DNA of 45,619 bases from Candidatus Nitrosotenuis chungbukensis. Its GTDB lineage: Archaea; Thermoproteota; Nitrososphaeria; Nitrososphaerales; Nitrosopumilaceae. Both the position numbers and the translations under genes were made by a program. Below are positions 8,519 to 15,000 of this stretch, in pieces (within the stretch, counting starts at the first letter, position 1; every line of letters starts with the position of its first letter). The stretch spans positions 1 through 45,619 of the forward strand of contig NZ_AVSQ01000019.1 in NCBI RefSeq assembly GCF_000685395.1. Direction: 5' to 3'. The notes under the pieces are model-generated. The model ran no database searches and was not told where the DNA came from. It saw only the letters and a list, made by a program, of their open reading frames with translations.

Positions 8519-9628
8519 ATGAAAATATGCGTTATAATCATTTTTGTGGCTTTTATGTTGTTTGTACAGGCAACTCCAATCTTTGCAGACGAGAAATCAG
8601 ACAAGGCAAACGCCATGTATGCAGACGCTGCAAAATATTTTGCAAAGGGCAAATACAAAGAGGCGATATCACTATACGACAAGATACTGAAAAGCTACCC
8701 AAACAACATAGCGGTCCTAAAAATGAAGGCAGTTGCAGAAAGCAATCTCGGCTACCATCAAAAATCGCTTGTTAACTTTTACAAAGTATATCAGAAGGAT
8801 CCAAAGGATCTGGTCTCATTACTTGGCCTAGGCGTAGGGTTTGGCAACTTTGGCGAATATTTGGAAGCAAAAAAGTATTTTGATGCGGCATACGGCATTT
8901 ATCCAAATTCCACTGTCGCAAAAAACTACAAGGATCTTGCGGACAAGACAATCAAGAAATACCCATACAAGCCAACTGAAAAGCCAAAAAAGACAGAAAT
9001 GGACACAAAGACATTTGATGGATACGTCAGAAAGGTGTCTTCAACAGTATCAAAGGAAAAACGTTACATCGAGTATCCAAATCCAAGCTTTGACGTAATC
9101 AAAAAGTTTCTCAGAGATTACGAGAAATGGAACTTTGAGCAGCAGATAAAGACAGGCTCTAGCGTATTTCCAGATCCAGTGGTGACCCAGAATAACGACA
9201 CGTATGTCTTAAACTACAAGATTTTTGTAAACAAACAGCCAATGGGCTTGCCGCTAGATCATGTCGGCACGCTAAACAACTCCACCAAATACTGGGAATC
9301 CCAGGCGTTTAACTCAAACAAAGGAAAGGCGGCAGTAAAGATCACCCCCACAGACACAAAGGCAGAGGCAAGCATTTGGGTCACATGGACAGTACGAAAA
9401 CTTGGAGAGGGAGTCCTAGGCCATGCACACGTCGGAAAGGGCGCAGTCGAAGTCGCGCTTGGGGACTACAACTGTGATGGGAGTTTTCAACTGTACGACG
9501 TGAAAAGCGTTGAGAAAATAATGCGGCACGAGTTGGGCCATTCAATAGGACTGAGTCATTCATCAGATACGAGTAGCATCATGTATCCGTCCATGAAGCC
9601 AAGATACGCGTATTGCCTACTGAACTAG
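8519..9628 (+). CDS. Secreted TPR-containing metzincin-type zinc protease
   Basis: The N-terminus is a clear signal peptide (MKICVIIIFVAFMLFVQ, cleavage after about residue 23, PIFA). Residues 25-150 are TPR-like repeats with YFAKGKYKEAISLYDK. The C-terminal domain ends with the zinc motif HELGHSIGLSH at 337-347 and a Met-turn SIMYPSM at about 353-359, the arrangement of matrixin/M10-like metzincins. The three His bind zinc and the Glu is catalytic. It is exported and probably acts on extracellular or pseudoperiplasmic proteins. The Met-turn lies only 14 residues from the C-terminus, so the lower subdomain is minimal. The gene overlaps the next, convergent gene by 12 bp. Confidence 0.88.
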   Translation: MKICVIIIFVAFMLFVQATPIFADEKSDKANAMYADAAKYFAKGKYKEAISLYDKILKSYPNNIAVLKMKAVAESNLGYHQKSLVNFYKVYQKDPKDLVSLLGLGVGFGNFGEYLEAKKYFDAAYGIYPNSTVAKNYKDLADKTIKKYPYKPTEKPKKTEMDTKTFDGYVRKVSSTVSKEKRYIEYPNPSFDVIKKFLRDYEKWNFEQQIKTGSSVFPDPVVTQNNDTYVLNYKIFVNKQPMGLPLDHVGTLNNSTKYWESQAFNSNKGKAAVKITPTDTKAEASIWVTWTVRKLGEGVLGHAHVGKGAVEVALGDYNCDGSFQLYDVKSVEKIMRHELGHSIGLSHSSDTSSIMYPSMKPRYAYCLLN

Positions 9629-9892
9629 GCTGTCATTTCGCAGTTCTTCGACTAGAGTTTTTGTCTTTGTCGCTGCCCGCGTAATCATCTCAAAATACGA
9701 TCTTGTTTCGGCGTCCAGAAATTTTCCAAGCCTTTTTGAGAGGATTTCATTTGCATTTGAAATCACGCAGATTGGGTCCACAAGATCGTTTACCAAGGCA
9801 GTTTTTCTCTTTTGGTACAGAGTTCGCCTTGCAGATGAAGCATTGTCGACCCGGGACAGATTTTCACAGTGAATTCCCGTATACCCCATCAT
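9617..9892 (-). CDS. Degenerate histidine-kinase DHp-like protein, coupled to the TrmB regulator
   Basis: Starts at ATG 9892 (or the adjacent ATG at 9889), overlapping the TGA of the TrmB gene, so it is translationally coupled. Residues about 33-85 resemble a HisKA dimerisation helix pair (NDLVDPICVISNANEIL, then YFEMITRAATKTKTLVEEL). Where true kinases have H-D-x-R-N-P, this protein has N-D-L-V-D-P, so the phospho-accepting His is replaced by Asn. No ATPase domain follows; the protein ends at about 91 aa. It may be a dimerisation partner or pseudokinase fragment acting with TrmB. Confidence 0.6.
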   Translation of the reverse strand: MMGYTGIHCENLSRVDNASSARRTLYQKRKTALVNDLVDPICVISNANEILSKRLGKFLDAETRSYFEMITRAATKTKTLVEELRNDSLVQ

Positions 9893-10719
9893 TGGCTCTT
9901 CACTCTTTTGACTCGCTGCGGAATCACGACTTCGATTTCCTTTGATTTGTTCCACAAAAGTGTACAAAGGCTGTACATGTTGTTGACCATCTCAATGGAG
10001 TTTGTGTGCATTACAGAATCACCGTCATCGTTCAAGTCCATGGAGCCGTTAAGAGAGCCAGACATTATCAGCTGCTTGTTTTCCTCGACAACCATTCTGC
10101 TCTTTGACGGGAGTTTTCCCGTTCTGATCTCAGACGGGTTCAGTCTGCTGATAAACGACAGTTCTTTCTCGCTTACAGATTCGGTAAGAATTCTGACCTC
10201 GACTCCATTTTCTTTGATCAGTTGTATTCTTTCTGGAATTGTCGTGTGATACATCCTCATCAGGTCTTCTTGAGGCGCCACAATGTACACCGTTCCCGAT
10301 GCTTTTTGCAGAATTTTTCCAATTCTAGAATAGATGTTAGAGCGTCCCTGAATTATGAGAAATGATGATATTTCCTGCACGTCGCAGTTCTTAACAATTT
10401 CACTAATATCTTGAGATATTTTCTCAGACAAGCTCTTCATTGTTACGATTTCGTCCTGCTTTCGCTCCAGAATTGTGGTTAATGCTTCAATTGGTTCTAT
10501 TGCAGAGCACAGTGTTGGATTTGAGAACGTGGTCGATACGACTCCCAAGTTTCTAAGCTTGCTCAAGGAGCGGTACGTCTTGCCCCTGTCTATTCCAAGC
10601 CTTGACGACAAAGATCCTACAGATACTGGGCCGGTTTGAAGCAGCCCCATGTATACTTTGGAGTCGATGTCTTCAAAACCAAAGTATGCCAGCGATTCAA
10701 TAATTTGTTGTGTGTTCAT
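9889..10719 (-). CDS. TrmB-family transcriptional regulator
   Basis: The start is taken at ATG 10719 (MNTQQIIESLAYFGF), which places the domain correctly; an in-frame extension to 10800 looks non-coding. Residues 1-75 form a TrmB winged helix (DSKVYMGLLQTGPVSVGSLSSRLGIDRGKTYRSLSKL). A coiled linker follows, then a phospholipase-D-like C-terminal half of the kind that binds sugars or other effectors in TrmB relatives. Its ligand cannot be read from sequence. It forms an operon with the kinase-like gene downstream. Confidence 0.85.
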   Translation of the reverse strand: MNTQQIIESLAYFGFEDIDSKVYMGLLQTGPVSVGSLSSRLGIDRGKTYRSLSKLRNLGVVSTTFSNPTLCSAIEPIEALTTILERKQDEIVTMKSLSEKISQDISEIVKNCDVQEISSFLIIQGRSNIYSRIGKILQKASGTVYIVAPQEDLMRMYHTTIPERIQLIKENGVEVRILTESVSEKELSFISRLNPSEIRTGKLPSKSRMVVEENKQLIMSGSLNGSMDLNDDGDSVMHTNSIEMVNNMYSLCTLLWNKSKEIEVVIPQRVKRVKSQ

Positions 10720-10830
10720 TTTAATCCCCGAATCCAAGATTAATGAATGAAATAATAGATATTGTTTGTTCAAAATAGACAGACAATCACCTAATACCAA
10801 TTTTAGATCGCGTTCAAAATTCCTTGAAAG

Positions 10831-10840
10831 TTATATAATC
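10831..10840 (+). promoter_or_regulatory. TATA-like promoter box of the 121-aa gene
   Basis: TTATATAATC lies about 27 nt before the TTG start at 10864, the spacing expected between an archaeal TATA box and a leaderless transcription/translation start. Confidence 0.5.
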
Positions 10841-10863
10841 ACCGTTTCTGAAAGGTATGCGAT

Positions 10864-11229
10864 TTGGAAATCACAATCGAGCCATGGAAAAAGCTGGTCA
10901 TACACGAAGTAATAGAATACAACTTTGATGACTGGGTAACACAGATTGCCTTTGGAAGTAAGACAGGTGGCGGCGCAATCCCAAGCATAAACTGGGTCAA
11001 CGGAATTGTTTTTCAGTCATTTAATTTTCCCGATACGAACATCATAGTAGAAGAAAAACTCAAAGGCGTTTTGCACTGGTCATCCGTGATGTTTGCAGTC
11101 AAGGAAAAATATGAAAAACAAATCATAAAGGACAATGCCACGATAAATTTAGTGGACGTCAGCGTCAACGGAATTTTCAAAGAGCTTTCAGAGCAGCTAA
11201 AAAACCACTCAAAGTACGCAAAAAATTAA
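10864..11229 (+). CDS. Hypothetical protein, 121 aa, leaderless TTG start
   Basis: No family recognised; the composition is of a compact soluble alpha/beta protein with aromatic residues (EPWKKLVIHEVIEYNFDDW). The TTG at 10864 is the only sensible in-frame start. A TATA-like box (TTATATAATC, about 10831-10840) is centred some 27 nt upstream, which supports a leaderless TTG transcript. It is divergent from the trmB gene, so the TrmB protein is a plausible regulator (inference). Confidence 0.65.
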   Translation: MEITIEPWKKLVIHEVIEYNFDDWVTQIAFGSKTGGGAIPSINWVNGIVFQSFNFPDTNIIVEEKLKGVLHWSSVMFAVKEKYEKQIIKDNATINLVDVSVNGIFKELSEQLKNHSKYAKN

Positions 11230-11394
11230 ACCTCAGTTGCGCCGGGAGTTTGCAGCTAAATTTCTGATTCTTGGCACATCATCATCAATGCAATAAAACA
11301 CCAAGATACGGATTTTGTATTTTAAATGACAGAACGGTTCATTTTTGTAGTCATGAAAATTTGTGAAAAAGAATCATTATAGAAACATTTGCAG

Positions 11395-11429
11395 ATCAGG
11401 CAATGTGATCATCGCAAACAATGCCTGAT
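11395..11429. repeat. Imperfect hairpin in the 11230-11541 intergenic region
   Basis: The 312-bp gap before tfb has no convincing gene. It contains an inverted repeat with arms ATCAGGCAATG and CAATGCCTGAT (one mismatch in 11 bp) around a 13-nt loop, followed by T-rich sequence on the plus strand. It could be a transcription terminator for the upstream gene, whose stop is 165 bp away, or a regulatory structure upstream of tfb. Confidence 0.35.
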
Positions 11430-11541
11430 TATTTGTTTTAGTTCTATGAGGTGAGAATTAAGGTTAGCTTGACCTACATACAAACAATCATGGAAATTAA
11501 GCAGAACCCATAATAAGCAAAAGCACGTAACTATACCCGTA

Positions 11542-12441
11542 ATGTCCTCTTCATCACAAATCAGATGTCCCTCGTGCGCAAAAAACGCAATGCAGACAGA
11601 CGTGACTACCGGCGAGATGTTTTGCCGGAACTGTGGTTACGTAGTTGCAGAAAAGATCGAAGAATCAGGGCCAGAGTGGAGAGCGTTTTCAAACGACGAG
11701 TCGGACAGAAGTCGCGTCGGTGCCGGAACGTCGCTTACGATGCACGACATGGGCTTGTCAACTGTGATCGGATCAGCGGACAAGGACGCAACAGGAAAGC
11801 CGCTTTCTGCATCAATGAAGAGCTCAATTGAAAGACTTCGAACGTGGGACAGCAGGACCCAGACCCATTCGTCTGCAGACAGGAACCTAAGGCAGGCCCT
11901 AAGCGAGCTTGACAAAATGAAGGACAAGATGGCACTTGCAGAGTCAGTTGTTGAAAAGGCGGCATACATCTACAGAAAAGCTATGGAGAAAAAGCTCGTA
12001 AGAGGCAGGTCAATCCACGGATTAATCGCAGCGTGCCTATACGCAGCATGCAGGAACACGGAAACTCCAAGAACGCTTGACGACGTGGCAGAAAGCATCA
12101 ACATTAGAAGAAAGGACGTCGCAAGGTGCTACAGGCTAATCTACAAAGAGCTTGATCTCAAAATGCCTGTCGCAGACCCAACGAAGGGAATATCAAGAAT
12201 TGCAAGCACTGCAAACCTAAGTGAGAAAACAAAGAGAAGGGCAATGGAAATACTAAACAAGGCTAAAAAAATAGGAATGGTCGCAGGAAAGGATCCAATG
12301 GGAATTGCAGCAGCAGCGCTATACCTAGCATGCATTTCAAACGGCGAGATCAGATCACAGAAAGACATCTCGATTGCAGCAGGCGTTACCGAGGTCACGA
12401 TTAGAAACAGATGCGTCGGGCTCAAAACATTGCTGGACTAG
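11542..12441 (+). CDS. tfb: Transcription initiation factor IIB (TFB)
   Basis: General archaeal transcription factor that bridges TBP-DNA and RNA polymerase. The zinc ribbon has C9, C12, C28 and C31 (CPSC...CRNC). The B-reader/linker follows, then two cyclin-fold repeats at about 105-195 and 200-299, with typical sequences GRSIHGLIAACLYAACR and DPMGIAAAALYLAC. At 299 aa it is full length. Thaumarchaea commonly carry several TFB paralogues; whether this is the housekeeping copy cannot be told from one gene. Confidence 0.96.
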   Translation: MSSSSQIRCPSCAKNAMQTDVTTGEMFCRNCGYVVAEKIEESGPEWRAFSNDESDRSRVGAGTSLTMHDMGLSTVIGSADKDATGKPLSASMKSSIERLRTWDSRTQTHSSADRNLRQALSELDKMKDKMALAESVVEKAAYIYRKAMEKKLVRGRSIHGLIAACLYAACRNTETPRTLDDVAESINIRRKDVARCYRLIYKELDLKMPVADPTKGISRIASTANLSEKTKRRAMEILNKAKKIGMVAGKDPMGIAAAALYLACISNGEIRSQKDISIAAGVTEVTIRNRCVGLKTLLD

Positions 12442-12498
12442 TAGAGTTTTTCAGTCTGCATCGTGTAAAAATTTAAGGGCGATACAGACAAGCCAACT

Positions 12499-12548
12499 TT
12501 TGTAACCCGTCCAATGTACAGAATATTATCCGTTGTACGGAATTTCTA
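12499..12548. repeat. Tandem TGTAC-containing motif downstream of tfb
   Basis: Two imperfect direct copies, CCAATGTACAGAAT and CCGTTGTACGGAAT, lie about 20 bp apart between tfb and the repeat-protein gene. Upstream at about 12465-12477 there is a promoter-like GTAAAAATTTAAGGG, nearly identical to the box of the GIY-YIG gene, but no gene follows it. An orphan promoter or a small RNA is possible. Confidence 0.3.
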
Positions 12549-12615
12549 TATTTGAGAAGTGCAGATTTTAATTTCGTTGGATTCAGATACAATATTATTA
12601 AAAAAAGTGAAGAAT

Positions 12616-13254
12616 TTAGTTTTTGTCTGACAGTGTGACTATATTTTCATCAGAATTACCAGTGCCATCATTACCTACTGTAATTTTGTTGGCGTCTGCT
12701 GTTTTTTCAGCTAGTTTCTTGATGTCAGATGTGGTCTTGTCAGCTAGTTTCTTGGCATCTGTTGCTTTCTTGTCAGCTATTTTCATGGCGTCAGCTACTT
12801 TCTTGTCAGCTAGTTTCATGTTGTTTGCTGCTTTCTTGTCAGCTAATGCTTTGAAGTCGGTTGCTTTCTTGTCAGCTAATGCTTTGAAGTCAGTTGCTTT
12901 CTTGTCAGCTATTTTCATGGCGTCAGCTACTTTCTTGTCAGCTAGTTTCATGATGTTTGCTGCTTTCTTGTCAGATAATGCTTTGAAGTCGGTTGCTTTC
13001 TTGTCAGCTAGTGTCTGAAAAAATGCCGCTTTTCTGTCAGCTAGCTTCATGGCATTAGATACTTTCTTGTCAGCTAGTTTCTTGGCGTCAGCTACTTTCT
13101 TGTCAGCTAGTTTCTTGTCAGCTAGTTTCTTGGCGTCAGATGTCTTGTCAGATATCCCATAATCTGCAGCGTATGCAGACTGCATCATAGAGGTGCTAAT
13201 GACTCCAGTTAACAATGAAAAAACTGCAATACTTGCAAGTAATTTAGTGTTCAT
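12616..13254 (-). CDS. Secreted 11-residue-repeat, Lys/Ala/Asp-rich coiled-coil (LEA-like) protein
   Basis: About 212 aa. The signal peptide ends near AYA-ADYG (residues about 29-31). The rest is a run of 11-residue units on the theme K-x-x-A-D-K-K-x-x-D-x, for example KLADKKVADAM, KIADKKATDFK and ALADKKAANNM, making at least eight consecutive copies and a 33-bp DNA periodicity. An 11-residue period with A/K/D composition is the hallmark of group 3 LEA and right-handed coiled-coil proteins. The tail is acidic and Asn-rich. It is probably an extracytoplasmic protective or structural protein. The ATG at 13254 is preferred to the GTG one codon upstream. Confidence 0.75.
   Translation of the reverse strand: MNTKLLASIAVFSLLTGVISTSMMQSAYAADYGISDKTSDAKKLADKKLADKKVADAKKLADKKVSNAMKLADRKAAFFQTLADKKATDFKALSDKKAANIMKLADKKVADAMKIADKKATDFKALADKKATDFKALADKKAANNMKLADKKVADAMKIADKKATDAKKLADKTTSDIKKLAEKTADANKITVGNDGTGNSDENIVTLSDKN
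12725..13135. repeat. 33-bp tandem coding repeats in the LEA-like gene
   Basis: On the plus strand the word TTCTTGTCAGCTA recurs at mostly 33-bp intervals, with variable inserts (TTTCATGGCGTCAGCTAC, ATGCTTTGAAGTC). Some blocks are nearly identical, for example those around 12780-12830 and 12910-12960. Copy number is likely to vary between strains by slippage. Confidence 0.85.
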
Positions 13255-13319
13255 CACAGAGATAACGCGGTGAATCTATTAAGCCGCGCTTACGTTTGTG
13301 TTAGTCTTGTGGATGGACT

Positions 13320-13357
13320 TGTCAGTATAATGGACTGATCTGTCAGTGTTATGGACT
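13320..13357. promoter_or_regulatory. Two 17-bp direct repeats at 21-bp spacing upstream of the LEA-like gene
   Basis: TGTCAGTATAATGGACT (13320-13336) and TGTCAGTGTTATGGACT (13341-13357) differ at two positions and are offset by 21 bp, about two helical turns. A weaker third unit (TGTTAGT...ATGGACT, 13299-13319) precedes them. They lie between the winged-helix gene and the start of the repeat-protein gene, on the promoter side of the latter, so they are candidate operators. Confidence 0.5.
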
Positions 13358-13574
13358 ATATCAGATAATTTTTGAAATTGTTGAAGCAAATACTGCCATT
13401 TTTAGTCAAAGCAACATCAATCTCGGAAGATTCAATTTTAGATTCAATGAGTCCTTTTTTCTCTAACCAAACAACATGTTTTGCAAGTCTTGCATAGTTC
13501 AGATTGGCATCAAGTGATAATAGTTTGCCCTCGATGCCTTTTTCGGTCATGGTTTTCATGATACGAGTAGACAT
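13356..13574 (-). CDS. Small winged-helix DNA-binding protein
   Basis: 72 aa. The pattern ANLNYARLAKHVVWLEKKGLIES followed by a beta wing (IDVALTKNGSICF) is that of the small single-domain winged-helix regulators common in archaea. It has no sensor domain. It lies just upstream of the LEA-like gene on the same strand and next to the 21-bp repeats, and is divergent from the GIY-YIG gene, so it may control either (inference). ATG start at 13574. Confidence 0.75.
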   Translation of the reverse strand: MSTRIMKTMTEKGIEGKLLSLDANLNYARLAKHVVWLEKKGLIESKIESSEIDVALTKNGSICFNNFKNYLI

Positions 13575-13654
13575 TTACACTTGTTTATGCATTAAAGTTT
13601 GGTAATTGTTTTCGTAAGTGGTAATATGGGCTACAAAACTTGCGCTGTCTATAT

Positions 13655-13674
13655 CCCCGTAAAAATTTAAGGGG
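13655..13674 (+). promoter_or_regulatory. Palindrome embedded in the TATA region of the GIY-YIG gene
   Basis: CCCCGTAAAAATTTAAGGGG reads as CCCC-g-TAAA-AA-TTTA-a-GGGG, a near-perfect palindrome whose centre serves as the A/T-rich promoter box 28 nt before the ATG at 13693 (leaderless spacing). A dimeric regulator bound here would block TBP/TFB. Confidence 0.5.
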
Positions 13675-13692
13675 CATAAACTGAGCTAAGAC

Positions 13693-13980
13693 ATGTCAGA
13701 GGAAATCAAGTGGTCAGACTGGCTGGACTACAGTCAGGAGCAAATTGCAAAGACACCCGAATCACCAGGCGTTTACATGATGCATGCCGCAATGAAAATT
13801 CTGTACATCGGGAATACAGACAACCTAAAGAAAAGCATCACCGAGTCGTCATCTGCAAGCTGCGTATGTGATGCAAAAAGATTCCGTTATTTTCTAACCC
13901 AGTCACATAACGACATCAAAGAAAAGTTGCTTGAGGAGTACAAGAAAAAACACGACGGCAAAATGCCATTGTGCATGTAG
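13693..13980 (+). CDS. Stand-alone GIY-YIG-like domain protein, probably catalytically degenerate
   Basis: 95 aa. SPGVYMM at about 25-31 and ILYIGNTDNLKKSI at 36-49 match the GVY and YIG strands of GIY-YIG nucleases. The Arg that normally follows (as in KKRL) is Ser here, and the terminal P-x-x-N is replaced by PLCM, so key catalytic positions look lost. The last 30 residues form the usual basic helix (KEKLLEEYKKKH). It may bind DNA without cutting, or act with a partner. Leaderless ATG. Confidence 0.65.
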   Translation: MSEEIKWSDWLDYSQEQIAKTPESPGVYMMHAAMKILYIGNTDNLKKSITESSSASCVCDAKRFRYFLTQSHNDIKEKLLEEYKKKHDGKMPLCM

Positions 13981-14073
13981 TCATCAAGACAATGGAAAAT
14001 AGTAATTTTTTGTCATTATAGAACGGCGTACGATGTTTGTGTTATTTATACACACATAAGAATAGTAACTGTT

Positions 14074-14199
14074 TTAGACATACAAAAACAGGTCTGTTGG
14101 ACCAGTGCCATAATTTATCTCCCTTGCCAGACCGATGGTATCCCAGGGTCCTTCAGCACCATTTAAAAATTCAGTTACAAGTCATTTCAGGCGTGCCAT
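14074..14199 (-). pseudogene. 41-codon ORF with one in-frame TGA and an intact promoter
   Basis: From ATG 14199 the minus strand reads MARLK, then TGA (14182-14184), then continues in the same frame with LVTEFLNGAEGPWDTIGLA and TGPTDLFLYV to TAA at 14074-14076. The sequence after the stop has no start codon of its own yet is clearly protein-like. The palindrome centred at 14225 lies 26 nt upstream, just where a TATA box should be. A CGA-to-TGA mutation (Arg lost) would explain it; this reads as a recent pseudogene or, less likely, recoding. It occupies most of the 13981-14259 gap. Confidence 0.45.
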
Positions 14200-14215
14200 C
14201 AAGCCAAAAATAACA

Positions 14216-14233
14216 TGTACAAAAATTTGTACA
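14216..14233. promoter_or_regulatory. Perfect 18-bp palindrome TGTACAAAAATTTGTACA
   Basis: Arms TGTACAAA and TTTGTACA match perfectly around AA. It lies between the divergent interrupted small ORF (start 14199) and the histidine kinase gene (start 14260 or 14314), at promoter distance from both, so it is a good candidate operator controlling the pair. Confidence 0.6.
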
Positions 14234-14259
14234 AATAGATGAGTTTTGGCTAACTAGCC

Positions 14260-15000
14260 TTGATTATAACAAAAAAGCAAAAAACATATGCGATTGGAAC
14301 AAAAGTGCTCAAAATGAGAAATACAAAACACGGTGAATCAGACAAGATACATGACAAGCTTTTGCACATAGGTGAACTTACATCAAGAATCACCCACGAC
14401 ATGAGAAACCCACTCACGGTGATCATAAACTATGCAACCATGATTCAAAAAAATTCAAAAAACAAGCTTGACAAAAAATCACTTGATCAGCTTGCGTTAA
14501 TTGAAAGTGAGGCAAGAAAGATGTATCACCAAATCGAGGACGTCCTAAACTACGTCAAGCTGCCCCCGCTAAAACTACAGGATTATTCGCTGCATGACAT
14601 TCTAAAAAAGGTAATAGAAAGCGTTCAAACTACCGACGATGTCGAGATACACCTGCCAAAAAACAACCCACAGATAATATGCGACATAGACAAGCTTGAA
14701 ATCGTTTTTGTCAATCTAATCACAAATGCAATTGAAGCAATAAACGGCGTAGGATCAATTAACATCAATGCAAAGACCACGCCAAGTCACATAATTATCG
14801 AAGTTGAGGACTCTGGCCCAGGCATCACAGAAGAGGATCTGGGCAAAGTATTTGAGCCGTTATTTACAACAAAACAAAGCGGGACGGGGCTAGGCCTGTC
14901 AAGCTGCAAAAACATCATAGAAAGGCACAGGGGGGAGATTTCCGTAAAAAACAACCCGACCACATTTACAATAAAGTTGCCAAGGGGAACAGACGCCTAG
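14260..15000 (+). CDS. Soluble sensor-like histidine kinase (HisKA + HATPase_c)
   Basis: 246 aa from TTG 14260, which suits a leaderless start; ATG 14314 would give 228 aa and is equally reasonable. The H-box is THDMRNPLTVI, with the phospho-accepting His at about residue 46. The ATPase domain has NLITNAIEA (N box), EDSGPGI (G1), a phenylalanine box at VFEPLFTTK and GTGLGLSS (G2). There is no transmembrane segment and no PAS or GAF domain, so input must come from a partner protein. No response regulator is adjacent. Confidence 0.92.
   Translation: MIITKKQKTYAIGTKVLKMRNTKHGESDKIHDKLLHIGELTSRITHDMRNPLTVIINYATMIQKNSKNKLDKKSLDQLALIESEARKMYHQIEDVLNYVKLPPLKLQDYSLHDILKKVIESVQTTDDVEIHLPKNNPQIICDIDKLEIVFVNLITNAIEAINGVGSININAKTTPSHIIIEVEDSGPGITEEDLGKVFEPLFTTKQSGTGLGLSSCKNIIERHRGEISVKNNPTTFTIKLPRGTDA

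Noticed and set aside
8170-8682. 170-aa version of the coiled-coil protein
   Set aside because: The extra N-terminal part is antisense to the signal peptide and TPR region of the metzincin gene; start at 8508 preferred.
11326-11382. Short ORF MTERFIFVVMKICEKESL before tfb
   Set aside because: Only 18 codons, no promoter at proper spacing and low-complexity surroundings.
12623-13018. 131-codon plus-strand ORF with hydrophobic repeats
   Set aside because: It is the antisense shadow of the 33-bp repeats of the LEA-like gene; regular repeats keep the opposite strand open.
12725-13135. CRISPR-like periodic repeats
   Set aside because: The repeats are contiguous, translate into an in-frame 11-residue unit, and have no unique spacers.
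14182-14184. Selenocysteine or pyrrolysine as explanation of in-frame TGA/TAG
   Set aside because: No SECIS-like structure or relevant genes are seen, and neither system is known in this phylum; mutation or error is simpler.
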